The notes beneath the pieces were generated by a model. That model ran no database searches, was not told the origin of the DNA, and worked only from the letters and a program-made list of their open reading frames with translations. From assembly GCF_964199755.1 (NCBI RefSeq), contig NC_133896.1, positions 172,299,092 to 172,363,091 of the forward strand: DNA of 64,000 nt, in the 5' to 3' direction. This DNA is from Larus michahellis (lineage: Eukaryota; Chordata; Aves; Charadriiformes; Laridae). Positions 49,197 through 63,360 of the stretch are shown piece by piece (positions within the stretch are counted from its first letter, which is position 1; each line of letters begins with the position of its first letter). Position numbers and translations under genes: made by a program.

Positions 49197-50199
49197 AACT
49201 TTGATTCAGTGTGAGTGAAATTAAGATGTGACTGTTAGAAGCAAAGGGTTGTAAAATTTTTTTCCCTCAAACCTGGGATATTCCATTCATTCACTCTCAT
49301 CCATTCTCCATTCTCCATTCTCATTCAGGTGGAGAAATAAACATGCAGTAAAAAGAAAGATAGTCCCACTTAGGAGTGAAACCACCATTTGTCAAATAAA
49401 ATAGTTATTATTTGTATAGTATTTATTTTTTTTTTTACAATTTTTCTGTTTCTCTTCAGTCTGCCTCTAAACTTGTACAGGTTTTCACTGAGTTTTAGTC
49501 TACTGATTTTTACTAATACAAAGGAGTTGATACACAAATACAATTTAAATTTGGTGAATAGACATATGTAAAACTTGGGAGGTATAGTAAAATACAAGAA
49601 ATAAGTTGAAATAGTGTCCTCAGGGAACCATTTTAGTGTTCCTCAGAAAAATCAGATTTTGAGGAAAACACTGATAAAACCAACCATTATAAAGGGCTCA
49701 GAAAAGAAGGGACTTACTTTCCATTTTTAAAAATCTTGACAATTCAGATATGTAAATAAGTGACCAACAGTTGATTCGCATTGACTGGGCACCTATGCAA
49801 AAATAATTCTTCAGTGAAAGTCTTGATCAATTAATTTTAAGTAATTATGCAAGTTTCACCTAAGGCTTTACTTCCTTTCTTATTCCACCCATAAGATTTT
49901 CTGTTCCTTGTATTCTCTTAGGGTTTTCCTTATTATTTTTTTTTCCTTGGTTCCTACTAGTTTATTTTAGTTTCAAACCCTAATCAGTTTAGCAATGTTA
50001 AGATAGACCTACTTTTTTCTGTATTGTGTAACATGTTGGGCCAAGAGAAAAAAAAAATCTCTTTTAGTCAAAGCATGACTACCTTCATGATATGGAAAAT
50101 AACCGTCTCTCTTTCTTGATTAAGAGGCAGAAGAATTCAGTTGTCTACAGCTAGGCATGTCTGAAAGGGTCTATGATAGTCTACTGGGCCCCCAGCAGG

Positions 50200-50430
50200 T
50201 CCTGTGACCTGTCTGTCAGCTCTGCAGGTGCCTCCAGTGTTCCAGTGGTGTGGGATGTCTGCTGGTGGGTAGCTGAAGCATACCTACATACGTGTTGGCC
50301 GAGTGATATTAGGCACCTAATTAATCTGTAGCCATCTACATGGTAACAGCTAAATTTGAGTAATTTGAAAGCTGAATCCCAGCCTGAAAGACCTAACTCA
50401 ACAGATAAATGGGATAAGCTATTTTATCTC
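50200..50430. repeat. Possible diverged interspersed repeat, copy E
   Basis: Words such as TAGGCACCTAATTAATC, GGTAACAGCTAAATTTGAG and GATAAGCTATTTTATC parallel the end of the 38.2-kb copy. Similarity is weak by eye. Confidence 0.3.
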
Positions 50431-53400
50431 CTTCTTTACCTGGATTTTTAAAATGAGGATACATCCATGGGTTTTCATCTGCTTGCAGAAAGATGGGGGT
50501 CCTCCAGCACAAGTCTTTCTGTAGAACCTCTTGTTTCCAAGAAAATAAGTGTACTTATATTATAAAGGTAAGAGAGTTTGGGTCATGATTAAAGAAGGCG
50601 AATACTGTACATCTTGGTTAGTATCAGGGACAGGGAGTTACCTAGCAAAAATAACATCTTAAACAGTCTATTTGGACGCATAGAGGTGTTGTTTGACAAC
50701 GAAAATAAAAGTGAATAGATATGAACAATGTGTTACCTTATAAAAGTATTTTAAATACTTGATTTTGGGTGACTGCATTATTCATAGGAAAAAAATATTG
50801 TCCCTAATGCAACCCAGTGATGCCAAAGGGCTTTCCCCACAACTGGGGAAAAAAAGTAGGAAAAAGTAGGATTTTTCTAAAAATACATAAATTTTATTTA
50901 TTAAAAAAAGTAGTTTTCACATGCTCATCATAAATGGCTTTGCAGCAGCGTTAAAATATATCATAAATACATCATAAGCTCAGTGAGACATATTTCGACA
51001 AATGCACATTCATGCTTTTATATTTGTAGTTAAAATGAGAACAAAGAGTAGAGAGAAGCCATAAAGTGCCTGAGACTTCTGCATTATTATGAATTTGAGG
51101 AAAACAAAGTGGTCTGCTGAGGACACCTGCCTTTCTGTTTCTGTGCAGGACCATAACTCTTAAACATGGAAGAGAGAGTAGATCTTAACAAATCTCAATA
51201 GTGTGCAGGTGAAAAGAAGCACATATCCGAGTCATCTTATTGCAATTTACCACTGCATAAATTACTGCACTTGTAATTGGCTTCCACAGCAAGTAGCTTT
51301 ACCTGCTACATTGGTCAACCTGCTGCAAAGCTAGGACTGAGGAACACCTTTACCAGCTTCAAATGACTGCAGACAAAATCTAGTGATAGCGAGTTGTCTG
51401 ATGCCCTGTTTCAACAGAAAGACCATATGTTTAAATAATGTTTTCTCCCTAATTTCTCAGGGAATGAGATTCCATAATGATAACAAAGCTAGGTTTTTTT
51501 GTTTGTTTGTTTGTTTTAAAAAACTTTTTATTTTCCAAAACACCAAGAAAATACAGAAATACATTTCATTAAAATCAGAAAGGATGCTTCATTAAGAAAT
51601 ACCCTCAGTGTTAACACAATGAACACGTTGATTTTTCAAAGACATTTGTGAAAGTTTTGCTAAATCATTTTCTTTAATGTCAGGAAACAAAAGAATTTGT
51701 GCACCACTTTGAAATGTAAGGGTCAAAAGTTCCACCTGGCACTTCCAAGAATAAAAAGAGGATTAATAGATGAGCTCAAATATTGTTTCTTCATCTGATT
51801 TTGCTATGTATAATGTCTTCTCTTTAATATATTAGATAGGTGACACTACATAAGTAAGAGAAAGTGCATTCTTATGACTTCAGATACAAATGCCTTCTGA
51901 TATCTATTGTCAGGTTACATTCACATCATTTACCCTGTGTAATTAGGCAGATGTGCTAGATGTGTGAGAGTGGACTTTTGCTGTTGACGGTGAAGACTGT
52001 ACCTCTCTGTTGTCAAAATAACAAATACTAAGTTTCGCTGTCAATCTTCTTAAGACCATGCATAATAATTATTGCATGTATATAATAAAGGCAAAAGTGT
52101 AATATGAGCCTGTTCCACTATGCAGTGCATGGGGGTATATGCAGAGAACTTTCCAGGTATGAAATATCAGAATTTGGAACATCTGATTTTAGTAGACTTT
52201 CTGATACGATATCCTTAAAATGCTAGATCAAAAAGCCATTGAAGTTAATATCAGTCTATCCACCATTTACAGTAGGTATATTATCACATGTACAGATTAT
52301 ATGTATATTATGTACAGAGATTAATTGATTCCCAAACCAAACCTGTCTTTATATTTATTGAACTATTGCAGAATACATCGCACTCAGTCTGAAGACTCCC
52401 ATCACTTCAATGAGAAATGAATGAGATCCTTAAATGGTAGAGATAGAATGTTATAACATCAGAGAAAACAGTAGTGACTGTAAATGTATTTTGTATGTGC
52501 AAAGTATACTGCATACTACAGAAGTACATGCTCAGATTAATTAATATTGTTGGCCAATAAATTACCTTTTGAATCACTTGGGCATTATGAAGAGTATGCG
52601 TTTTGTCTGTTTTCCGTCTATTTTATCTATAATTTATGCCAGTCTCATCAAAGTGATGTTAAATGTACACATATTTTCCATCACGTAACTGTGAATTTTA
52701 AAGATGTCTGTTATTTACACATAATTAATACTATTATATACTTTTAATTTAATAGTACTTACTAATGACTGCATTATTTTGTTGACAAAATTTTATTTTT
52801 CTATATATATTGTGATAACTGTCCTGGACAAGTACGCTTTTTATTCATTTGAATTTTATTAGCATATGCATTCTAAAATTATTGCCATATACAACTATGC
52901 ACTTTTTTGGTAAAACCTTAGCCCATGGATAAATATGGATAAATCAATGTACAAATAAACATTTTTTTTTAGGTGTTGATTACCATGAAAAAACAAAACA
53001 AAGCAAACAAACACACACCACCATCTGCATAGTTCTTAGATACTTAGAGAATTTTTCAAGTTATTTTTGAAATTTTCAAAGGATAAATAAAATAAAATTT
53101 ATAGCATCTATATTCTATTAGTTTTGTACTACAACATTCACTTCCTTACTCTAAGCATCTATATTATACGTTACAATAAACTTTTCTGGGGTAAGATGAC
53201 ATTTCATATGTAGGTTGCCACTAAAAGAAAATTGCATATCTCTCTTAAAGGAAGGAAAAACAAATATAAAAGCATTGCCATTTCTGAATTTTAGAAGGAC
53301 AGAGAAATTAAGTTATAAATGTAGAATAACCATGTGGAAAAATAACAATATGGACCACAATATGTGGTCTACCACAATTTAGAATGTGATTACACTTCAT

Positions 53401-53676
53401 AATGAACTATGACTTTGCTAACATTAAGAAAAGATGAGGTGTAAAATAAAATTTTAAAAACATATTTTGGATCCCAAATTAAAGCAGTTGACAGTGAGTG
53501 TTATCTGAAAGGAAAAGGAAAATGACAACCAGTAGCATGGCATACATTATGCCATGGAGATAAGATGGATTATATGGTAGCTGGATGATATGTACATGAC
53601 ATAATTCTACAAAGACTGAAATTATGAGCCTGAAGTGGTCTAGAAGCAAAATTATCTTTAAATAATCACCTTCTAA

Positions 53677-53696
53677 TTTTTTTTTTTTTTTTTTTT
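53677..53696. repeat. T20 homopolymer
   Basis: Twenty consecutive T bases. Confidence 0.95.
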
Positions 53697-56600
53697 GCAT
53701 TTATCATAGGAAATCATTTTGCAAAAATAAACATGAAAATTTCAGACAGAATTTAATGTATTTTAAACAGGCTTTCATCTCATGTTTAATTTCTTATTAG
53801 TGGAATTTCTGACTATTAATGTCTGTCACTAGATTTCAAAGATATTTCTGAAATAGTTTCTTCTTTATGAACACTGTCATTACACACCTATGTCACTTAA
53901 CTTGCTATGGTTACCTAACTGGGACCTTACTTCACTATTCAGCGTACAAAGATGTTTCCTAAATTTATTGCTGGTATGGGCAGTTGAATTTACACATAAT
54001 TAAATTTAATGTGCATTGATCTGAGGGTATAAAATTTGTTTGGTTTTTTAAATGCAAATATGCAAAATGCTTATTTGACTGACTGATTTATAGGCACAGA
54101 ATAGCTGTATGCAAAACCAGGAGATACTAGTTGGCATTATTCTCTTTAATATAGGGAGCATATCTAAACTTCATCATGCATTGGACTTTTTCTGGTACTG
54201 AGATAGTGCAGTGTACTTAGCAAAGCATCTCTCTACCTAGAAGTTGGTTGGAGGTGGTTGGAAGGGATGAAGTTATCATCTGTACTGCTAACATAAACCT
54301 CGAGTCTTGTCTCTGAAGTCTGGTATTTGACTCATACCAGCACTTTTAGTACCTCTGTCCATTCATGGGAGCCTTTCCTCTGGTGAGAAAACTCACTCTT
54401 TTCAAAATATGATACAGAATACATATGAAGATACATACTGTACCCACTTTTTTTTGTTTATTTGTTTGTTTGTTAGAGATTTTACCTTAGAAATGGGAAA
54501 ACTGGACCTGTTGCTGATTTCAGGCAACTGGAATTCAAGATCACATTTTATAGTCTGAACAGGAAAGTTGTCCATTTCTCTATGCATGAATCACTGCATA
54601 AAAGACTGAAAAACTGATAGAGTCACATGGAGATTAATCAAGAAGAAACATGACTCTGGAGCATGCAAGTCTGTGGAATAAAAAACAGGTTTCTACTCAT
54701 TGGTCCCGTAGTTTGCAGTCTTGTCTTTGCCCATGGTTTATTAGTCACTGAATTAACTAACACCATGGCAAAGAGGAAATAGTGATAAAGTCTGCTACTT
54801 GCTAGGCATTATCATTTATGTGATTTGGTGAAAGTTATGCATGATTTTTTTCTGATTTCAATTTTTGTTTCACAGATAACAAAAAGGACAACTCCTGTGG
54901 GCCAATGCAGAATTCAATAGCCTAGGTGCAGCATTGACACCTATTGATTTACCAGTCTAAATAAATAGGACACATTGTGAAAAGGAATTGCTTTTCAGCC
55001 TAGGTAGCTACTGAAATTAGACCTTTCTGGATCACTTATTTGGATCTATGTACCTCAAATTATTCATTTCCAATATAGGGATCTAAAATATAAATTTATT
55101 ATCAGGCAGGTTCATTTCACCTCTGACTACAGTCATAAAGTCTGATTTGTAATATATTATGCATAGTTTCTTGAGATTCAGAGCATTCTATGGTTTTCTC
55201 TGAAAGATAATACCAACAGAGAAACTTTCAAAGCCTTCTCCTAGATTTGAACATGGCTTAAAAGTCTAGAACTGTATTCATCCATACAAATGCCTTCAGG
55301 AAACAAGACAATTGGATCTATGGCTCTATTTTTCTCATTTAATAAGACACTATAATACATGTGTTGTGAAATAAAATCATTCCACATTATTCAAAATTAA
55401 ATTGATGAAAGTATTTACCTTTTTGCTCCAGCGAAAAGTTAGAATTTTAATTCTTCAGTGCTATAAGTGCTTTTGTGGAAAGAGAAAGCACGCATCTTTT
55501 AAAGATGCACAAGTTTCCCTGTAATCAGTGTTTTGTTGCTCTGATTCTATAGATATGCTAAATGTATTCCTCACTGATCTTGCTGGGAGAGCCATATTCA
55601 GAGCAAAGGGAGAACAGACCCTTATTATTTACCAGATCCTTCATTTGTCTTAAGCAGTGATATGAGTACTATGTTGTATCTAGCTGTGTATAGCTAAATG
55701 CTTTTTTTTTTACATATCTTTCTATAGTTGGAGAAGTTTCTTTTTGTTCTTTCCTAAAGTCATATCCAAATGTTTCTTGATAATGTATGAATTTAGTATA
55801 ATCTGCATTACCACAAGTGATTTTTTCCTGATATAATGGAAGTGATATTTCGCACCTTCGTCTTAACTCATTCATCTTTTCTCCATGTTTCTATTTCTCA
55901 ATTTCACTATTTATTTTGCTTCTTATTTCTTCATTGTTTTTCTTTTCTGTGACATAGAGATACTCTTTTTTATTGTCTTGACATATTGCAAAGTCCATTT
56001 TAGCTATGTAATGCTTTCCTATTTCTGAATTGAATGCATGATTTTTAATATTATTTTTTTTTATCTACAGGGCATATTTAATTACACTGATTTTTAGATA
56101 TAAGTATATAAATGTGTTTACACACTTATTTACCTTTGTATATAAAATCCTGGGACAACATACCTGATAGTTGTTGAAAGATCCCTAGTTATTCAACAAT
56201 ATTTGCTTGAAATTATCTCAGTAGGTTCTAGAAAAATTTTATACCAAAGTTTCGCAGTTCTACTCAGTTTTCCTTGAGTGTTTACATAACTTACAGTATG
56301 TTGCCATTGACAACAAAAGACGTACCAGGAAGCTTTACTTTTGCCTAGGAGTGGCAACTGTGAGAGTCCCAGACATCATCCAGGATTCCTGACACTTAAG
56401 CATCCCACACAAATGAGTAAAGTGTGCCATGCATTCAGCTGCACTTCTATTTGGAGTTCCCACACAGGAATATGGGATTCATGTTTGACTGTGATGGCTA
56501 TACAAGTTAAATATGTATTGCATATGTATTAATGCAGATGTATTCAATTTGCTTTTTTATAAGTTACGTTTGTAATTTTTAAAAGCCTTTCTCTGCGGAA

Positions 56601-57060
56601 TGATATATTTATTTTTTCACTCTATAGCCTTCCAGAATGCATCACATCTCTTCTCATCATAAGCAAAAAGAATACATGTTTTTAAACCTGGTTGCCTAAA
56701 AGCAGACACCATCAAACCATATTTAGATATTCAAGGAAATGGCCTGATTTTTTGAGATGGTAATAGTAATGGACACTGTAAATGAATCTCAGATGGTAAT
56801 GACAGGGGTTTATATGCATTCTTTTATTTTTATGACATAGAATTATTTCTATATTAAATTTATTTCTCTGATTTTAAGATCAAACCCAGCATTCAAAAAA
56901 TAGTAAATGCTTTTCCTGTTAAGTCTTGAAGTAGAAGGGGTAATGTTAGAAAGGCAAAATGTCTGTTTGAAAGCTAAGGTTATCTGCCGACTTTCTTCTC
57001 TTTCAACTTCCTCTTTCCTTCTTTCACCATTTACAAGCTAATAAATTTTTCATTGTGCAG

Positions 57061-57249
57061 GTCACTCATCTCCTGTCTGATCACCTGCCTTTTCTGGTGT
57101 CAGTTCAGCAGTTTCAAAAGCAGGGCCAGCTAAACAGCTTGTACATGTACCAGTTCTGTTTCACAACAGAACAAAGCTACTCAAAACCGATTTTTGCAGG
57201 TAACTTAGCAGAAGTGTTGACAGCTCTTGAGGCCAAAAAGTACCAATAG
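57061..57249 (+). other. Exon-like open frame, unidentified
   Basis: A strongly pyrimidine-rich stretch (56,991-57,030) and the acceptor-like CATTGTGCAG end at 57,060. From 57,061 an open frame of 62 codons (starting VTHLLSDHLPFLVSV) runs to TAG at 57,247-57,249 and ends LTALEAKKYQ. Base composition is higher in GC and the residue mix more protein-like than the neighbouring desert. No ATG opens it; the same frame is open back to TGA at 56,968. It could be the last coding exon of an unannotated gene, a stranded exon or retrocopy fragment, or chance. I do not recognise the protein. Confidence 0.3.
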
Positions 57250-57600
57250 CACTGTTATTATTTTTATGAAGTAGAAGTATGATGGATCATAGTTGTTTTA
57301 AATGATCCCAGAGTATTGTTTCAATGCAGCGATCTATGATCATTTAACACGCTCACAGCACATTGGTCTAGTCAACGCTTAAGAGAAATGAGAGAGTTCT
57401 GTTATGTTGTTGTTTTATGTATACAGTTTCCCCAGTAATATTGACTTAGTTGTTGAAAGTATTCAAAAAAAAATACAGTTAGCCTGTCAGACAGACAGGC
57501 TGCACACTTGTGCATATACACCCACAGAAATATCTACCTTAGATAGGTTTCATAATGTTCTTTGCTCCAAGATGTAGAAATCATGTATTACATAACCACC

Positions 57601-57637
57601 TTTTTTTTCTTTTTTTTTTTCTTCCCCCCCCCCCCAA
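57601..57637. repeat. T and C homopolymer tract
   Basis: T runs followed by about 11 C bases. Confidence 0.85.
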
Positions 57638-60559
57638 TATCTGTGGCAACATTTCAAAAAAATTCTGATTTAATACTGATCACAAATAGCAGACAGCCCC
57701 GTGGGTCAGCTTCTGCTGTTTCTGCAGAACTCCATACAAGGGGTACCATCAGTCTGAATGAACCTATACTCAGTAGAGTATATAATTCTGATAAAAACAT
57801 AAAACCAGCATCATAAGTGACACAACATTCATCTCTTTAGTCAGTCTTACTAATTTACAAAATGGACAGACATCATGAGAAGCATATAAATCTATATATA
57901 AATAAAAACATATAAATCTTATATAAATAAAGCAACTTTATGAATACCTATTGTGACTTATTTCACATCAACAAAGAACTTCACCCTTTCATTTACACAT
58001 TGTGTCTCTAATAAGCTGATTCTATTACATCAGAAAGTTTAGTATAGCCTCAGGAATTCATAGCAAAAAGAACATCATAGTTTCACAGTGTCATATGTTT
58101 TATTCCTATACAATATGGTCATAGTGGATGGCTGAAAAAAGCCTTTACAGTACTTAAGACAACATTTTATTAGCTTTCCTTAATTAACAAAATCTAAAGT
58201 ATCATCGACATTTTGAAGCACAAAATTTTTACTTTTTTAAATATCCACAATTTGTAAACACTTCAAGGGGCATGAATAATGCCAAATCCAGTGTGGGCCT
58301 GTCTCTCCCTGATGACTGTCAAAGGAACTTACTAAACTTTCATATGACTTCTGCAGATAAAATGAAGTCTTCACTGTAATACCTCAATTAGATAAAATCA
58401 ACAAAGAACTTTATAAATTCATCACTATGTACCTGGTATAAAGGTAATTCTGCTTTATAAAGACTGGTTTATCAGGTAGTACATAAATGAAAAACTAGTT
58501 ATCTGAAATTACATTCAGCAGTGATTTAAGCTAACACTGTGACTTTGCACTGAAATGAATTTGAAGTAGTCACATGGTTTATTTTGCAGTCACAGCTGTC
58601 AGGACAGTACCTTCCAGCTGAGGAGTGTAGTGGCATCTTCTTAAGCAGTTCCAGCTAAATTGCTAAGACTATGTTGTTATTCTCCCCATCAGAAGCCTCC
58701 TGCTGTATTTATTATGAAGACTGCGAGCCAAAAAATCATGCAAAAAATAGCTAAGTACTTTCTGACTATATCTTTTTCTCAAGGTACCTGCAGCTTTTCC
58801 AATTATGTTGTCCCAGGAAATCTTCACTCATAAACTTGAGAACTTTCTGATCTAGTTTTGTATTTTTTCAGAAGTTCCCTTGGATATGACTTAAAAAGCT
58901 GTTGCTTTTTTAGAGAAGCCCCAGATAAAGGGAAATTAACTTTCCTTGGCTATGCTAAATAAAGATAGCAGAGGAACAAAAAGTCATGCATGGCTGACAT
59001 TGAAGTGGAGTACAGATCTATTTTATACATAATACATTGATGACATTTTTCAGAAGCTGTTAATTTTGTTACTCCTGCAGTGCTGCTGAGGTCCATGGGT
59101 CTTTGTATCCTCCTGCATATGTTACAGACATGTTAGCAAGCATTATCCAGGTGCAGCGTTACCTTATGCAGCCAGGTGCTACAATATTGTGCAATTTTTC
59201 ATGGTTTTCAGAAAGTGGATTTTCTTTTCTTTCCCTAGCCTGGAATGGACTTTTATATCCTACCACACAATTGTGACAATAAATCCCTACTGATGATGAG
59301 AAAGTCAGATGCATAACTTAGAATTTCTCCTTGCCATTTTCACATTAAATGACTTGTAATTGCACTTTTGGAACTAAAGAGCCTCTATACATATACAAAC
59401 ATGGATAGGTAGACAGACAGATAGATGGACAGGCACTCTCTGTATATGTGTATGTGTGTGTACATACAAACAGAAAACAGAAAGAAAAAGAGTAGTTTAA
59501 TGTTTTGCAATGGAGAAAGGTTTTTGGAAGTTTTAAAACTTAAGAAGTTTTAGATTTTAGGAGAAAAGCTGTGCTTTGTTAGCTTAATTTTCAGCATTTG
59601 CAATGAAAATACTGAAAATAAGAATATTCATACACTACCATATATAATTTTTTGTCTGGCATCTGTAGAGTTTGGGGTTCAGAGCTGACCTCTGTGGCAG
59701 TCTGGGTAGTCATGTAAACAGTAATCCTCACAATAAGGAAGAACAGGACTTATTTGGTTTTTTGTTTCATAATAAACAGAATATGAAGAAAAAGAACACA
59801 CTGCCATGAAGAGTAAAGATTGCTATAAATAGAAATGTATATTCCCTTGTATATAGTGTACAAATACTAGTTAAAGGTAACATCTAAGTGGTCACCACAT
59901 TTCTACAGCACAATAATTGTTTTGTTTTTTTCTTTTTTTTAACTTTAAAGAATACTTCTGTATGAAAGCTCATAGAACATTTTATTCTAGGCAATTTATG
60001 AAAATGGAAATCTTATGAACATAACAGCAAAATTGTGATGAATTCCTGCAAGTGGCACAGCAACAGACTTCTACCTGTACCTACTAGGTAGATAACGGAT
60101 GCACCACAACTCAAATAGACAGCTGCCAGAAGTATAGTGTTCCTAGCGATAACGATGATGTTGGTATACAACAGAAAACTATATCTGGTACTTTTAATGA
60201 TGTGCAAAACAGGTGCAAAATACTTTTTAACTTGTGTAATGCTGTCCAGATGGTAGCCACTAGGTGCAGTAATGGATAATACCCTTCCTGACACTTTCCT
60301 TCCTCATAAATCACTTAATGTCCCAAAACTGGAAATAAAGGAAAGCCTGTTAAAAAGCAGCAATAGTTGGAGTCAAGAGTTCCTCAGAATATGCGTTATT
60401 CCCTGCTTGTATGCTGTGACAATTACTGCAAATGTGAGAGGAGGTTGAGGGAAGATTCAGGAATGATTTTCTCTTTCCAGCCTTTTCTTTGTGGATGCTG
60501 ACTGAGTTGACTGGTTGTGGAGGGAATTAATACATTCTGCTAAGGGACAACATGTGATT

Positions 60560-60760
60560 GACTTAATCGGTTGTAATTTAACATCTGAAAGTTAGACATC
60601 TAAAATCTGAGCCAGGCATTTTAGGATCCCTTTATAGTTAATGGAGAAAAATAGGCTCCTCCAGGGATATTCATCTGTTCTATCTTATGATGAGATTAAT
60701 GACTCTCTAGAGGTGCCTGTTCCTTTCCATTAGCTATAAAGGGAACAACCGCAGTCACAG
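60560..60760. repeat. Possible diverged interspersed repeat, copy F
   Basis: GTTAGACATCTAAAATCTGA and TTTATAGTTAATGGAGAAAA followed by TAGGCTCCTCC match words in the 39.5-40.1 kb copy. Family unknown. Confidence 0.35.
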
Positions 60761-63360
60761 TACTCTCTAGGATATGGCGGAGATATTTTACTTTAACCAG
60801 GCATTCTCCTTGGAGAGCAAAACTTGCTATCGCTTTTTCTCAAGGCTCAGTATACTCAAGCTCATGTTCCAATTTGTTGAGACAACACCCACTAAATCAG
60901 TTTGTGTGAGCAAAACTGAGAACTAAGTTTCATTGCTTCAATGCATCTCTGCAGTTTAAGGACAACAGCTGTATTCCAGAACTGGTCATAACTGGAACAC
61001 ACCAAAAAAAAGAGTTTTGTCTTGAATTAAAGTTCACCTCTACAAATTTAAATGAGGGAAGTTCAAGAGATGGAAATTAGGACATTATGTCTGCTTAAGG
61101 CATAATGGTCTGGCTGCTTCTTGAACTCTGAGACTTCACACAGTTCAAATGGGCAAGATTTGTGTTGGGGCTGCTGTCTATGCTTAGTAAAGGAGCATGA
61201 ATGTATTTACATTTAGCATTAGCAAATGTAAACATACCCTGCTCATACTTCTAATTACTCTGTACTCTAGGTTTGTTCCAAAAGCTGTGTGTCTGTGCTA
61301 TTATGACACTGTTTGCCAGCACACCTAACATACCTTCCTTTTCAGAATGCTTCTGCAGAGCTATGCAGTAGTTCAGGCAGGGTGATGCACTGATGAACCT
61401 AGCTGGCTTCAGGGTGCCTCAGGCCAACACACAGGCCAGGCAAACCTGTAGTTGTCTATAGCCAGTCATCGCCACATATCTCAGCTACCGCTGAGTTAAA
61501 GTCAGCTACTACTCCTAAATATGAAATTGAATTCCTGAGTTTAGCTCACTGTAGCTTGAGAACAGAGTACATAACCATTCTTTAGATATTATACTTCAGT
61601 TTGAATTTTTTCCCAACAGCCTCAGTTTGTGCTTTGATAACAGTGCAGAAGATCTTCCGTCTTGGCAGGACTGAGCAAGCCAAACCTGTCCAAAAGCATC
61701 TGGTGTGACCTCCACTATCTTTTAAAATAGAGACAATCCCTCCTCTTAACAGAGTAAGTAGCCTGATGCTTAGAACTCAGAAAGAGAAAAACAAAACCAA
61801 ACAAAACAAAACAAACCCATATATTTCCTTCATCTGTCTGAGGAATTCAAACTCTCAAAACTCACCTGCAGGGAGAGTTTTCTGGACACAACTCTACTAG
61901 CTCGTGAGTCTGAGGGGTAAAGGGGCTATGGTGCACACACCAGGAACCAGAAATGGCTTGTAATGCAGTCTGCAACCTGCTTCCTGATGCCCTTCTTTCT
62001 GAGGACACCCAAATCTCATCAAGGAGTGGACTGTGCTGGGTGAATTGTTTCGGCAGTTCACAGCCAGCTCCCTGTGGCTCTTTATGCTCAGGGCTCCTTC
62101 CTTGTCACACAGCAGGAGGAGACCAGGGCTAAAGCAGAGACATGTTTTGTCACTCGAATGTCAACTTCCAGCTTTGTGATGGGAATGAGTGTGGGTCCCT
62201 AGGCCTCTAAGGCTTTTCTAGCTGAAATACTGGAAATATCTAGGAAATATCTAGGGTAGTCAACGTCAAATTCTCCTCACACATTGAATAAAAAGCTCAA
62301 ATACTTTATGCAGGATGTAGGTATGACTGCAGGCTGTAGCATCAAATACAGATACTTCTGCACATATGTTGTAGTTGCTTTATTTTTTAATAGTTCACAT
62401 TTATATGGATTTTTATAACTTTCATATATTCCTCCCATTAAACCATTAAATGCACACATTTTTAAATTATATTTGTTAGATATTGTAAAAGGAAATGAGT
62501 ATTTCACAATTTAAAATCTGTCCCTCCATGAGAGGGTAATAATTAATATATATTCCAAAATCCTGATGAACGGTGCATGTTTCTTAAACATAGTGATGTA
62601 ATTAGGGTAGCTCCTTTGCCTAAAAAAAATATGAGTGTGTGCTTGGATTGTGGATCACTGTGTATTAAGTTTTATGAAAGCATAGGTCATTGAGGTCCTG
62701 CTAATCTGTGTCTAGAGGAAGGATGACTTAAGAGGATCCATTAAGATGAAATAAAATACACATTCTAATCTAATATACAGCATAGAAATGATTAAGCATT
62801 CTCTTCTAGATCAATGGTAAAATTACCTAAATTAAGAATTTCTTTTTCTTACCAGTGATGCAATTTTATTTGCAAAAGCAGACTGCTAGATACTGCTAGA
62901 ACTGGGGCCTTCTTATCTGTATTTAACAATGCTGGAAAATCCTTTAAAATATTTTGCTTTACCATGATTTTGAAATATAATTGAATTAATTGTCTTTGCA
63001 TTACAGAAAGACAAAATTTTACTGATGAAAGGGCCAAAAGTGACCTGCAGTGAAGAGATACACTGATCCAGTCAATCCTTTTATCATGCTGCCACTATTG
63101 GCAGCAGCATGTTGAGAGTGTGCTTTTATTTTGAATTTATTTGAATTAGTGAGGGTCTGTATTGCTCCGATTCATTTAGAAGAAGCTTAGTTCTTTATTT
63201 TGGTTTATCACTTATGCAGCAGGGTCTGTAGATGCCTAATCTAGTAATTATCACACTATCTTCCTTGGCCTCTATTAAGAAAACCAGAGCTGGTTTTCAA
63301 AAGGGGATGAAGCAAGAAACATTCTTTTTAATCTGCCTGATCTGAATTTTCCACTCTGTA

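Larger units (their letters stand above)
43856..57000. other. Gene desert
   Basis: AT-rich sequence without a recognisable gene. It contains CCTT (45.3 kb) and TCTG (46.3 kb) microsatellites, a CR1 tail remnant (49.2 kb), a diverged repeat (50.2 kb) and T-rich tracts. Open frames are short and not protein-like. Confidence 0.75.

Noticed and set aside
57055..57249. The 57-kb frame as a complete small gene with a GTG start
   Set aside because: A GTG start is not expected in a nuclear vertebrate gene; if real, it is a spliced exon starting at 57,061.
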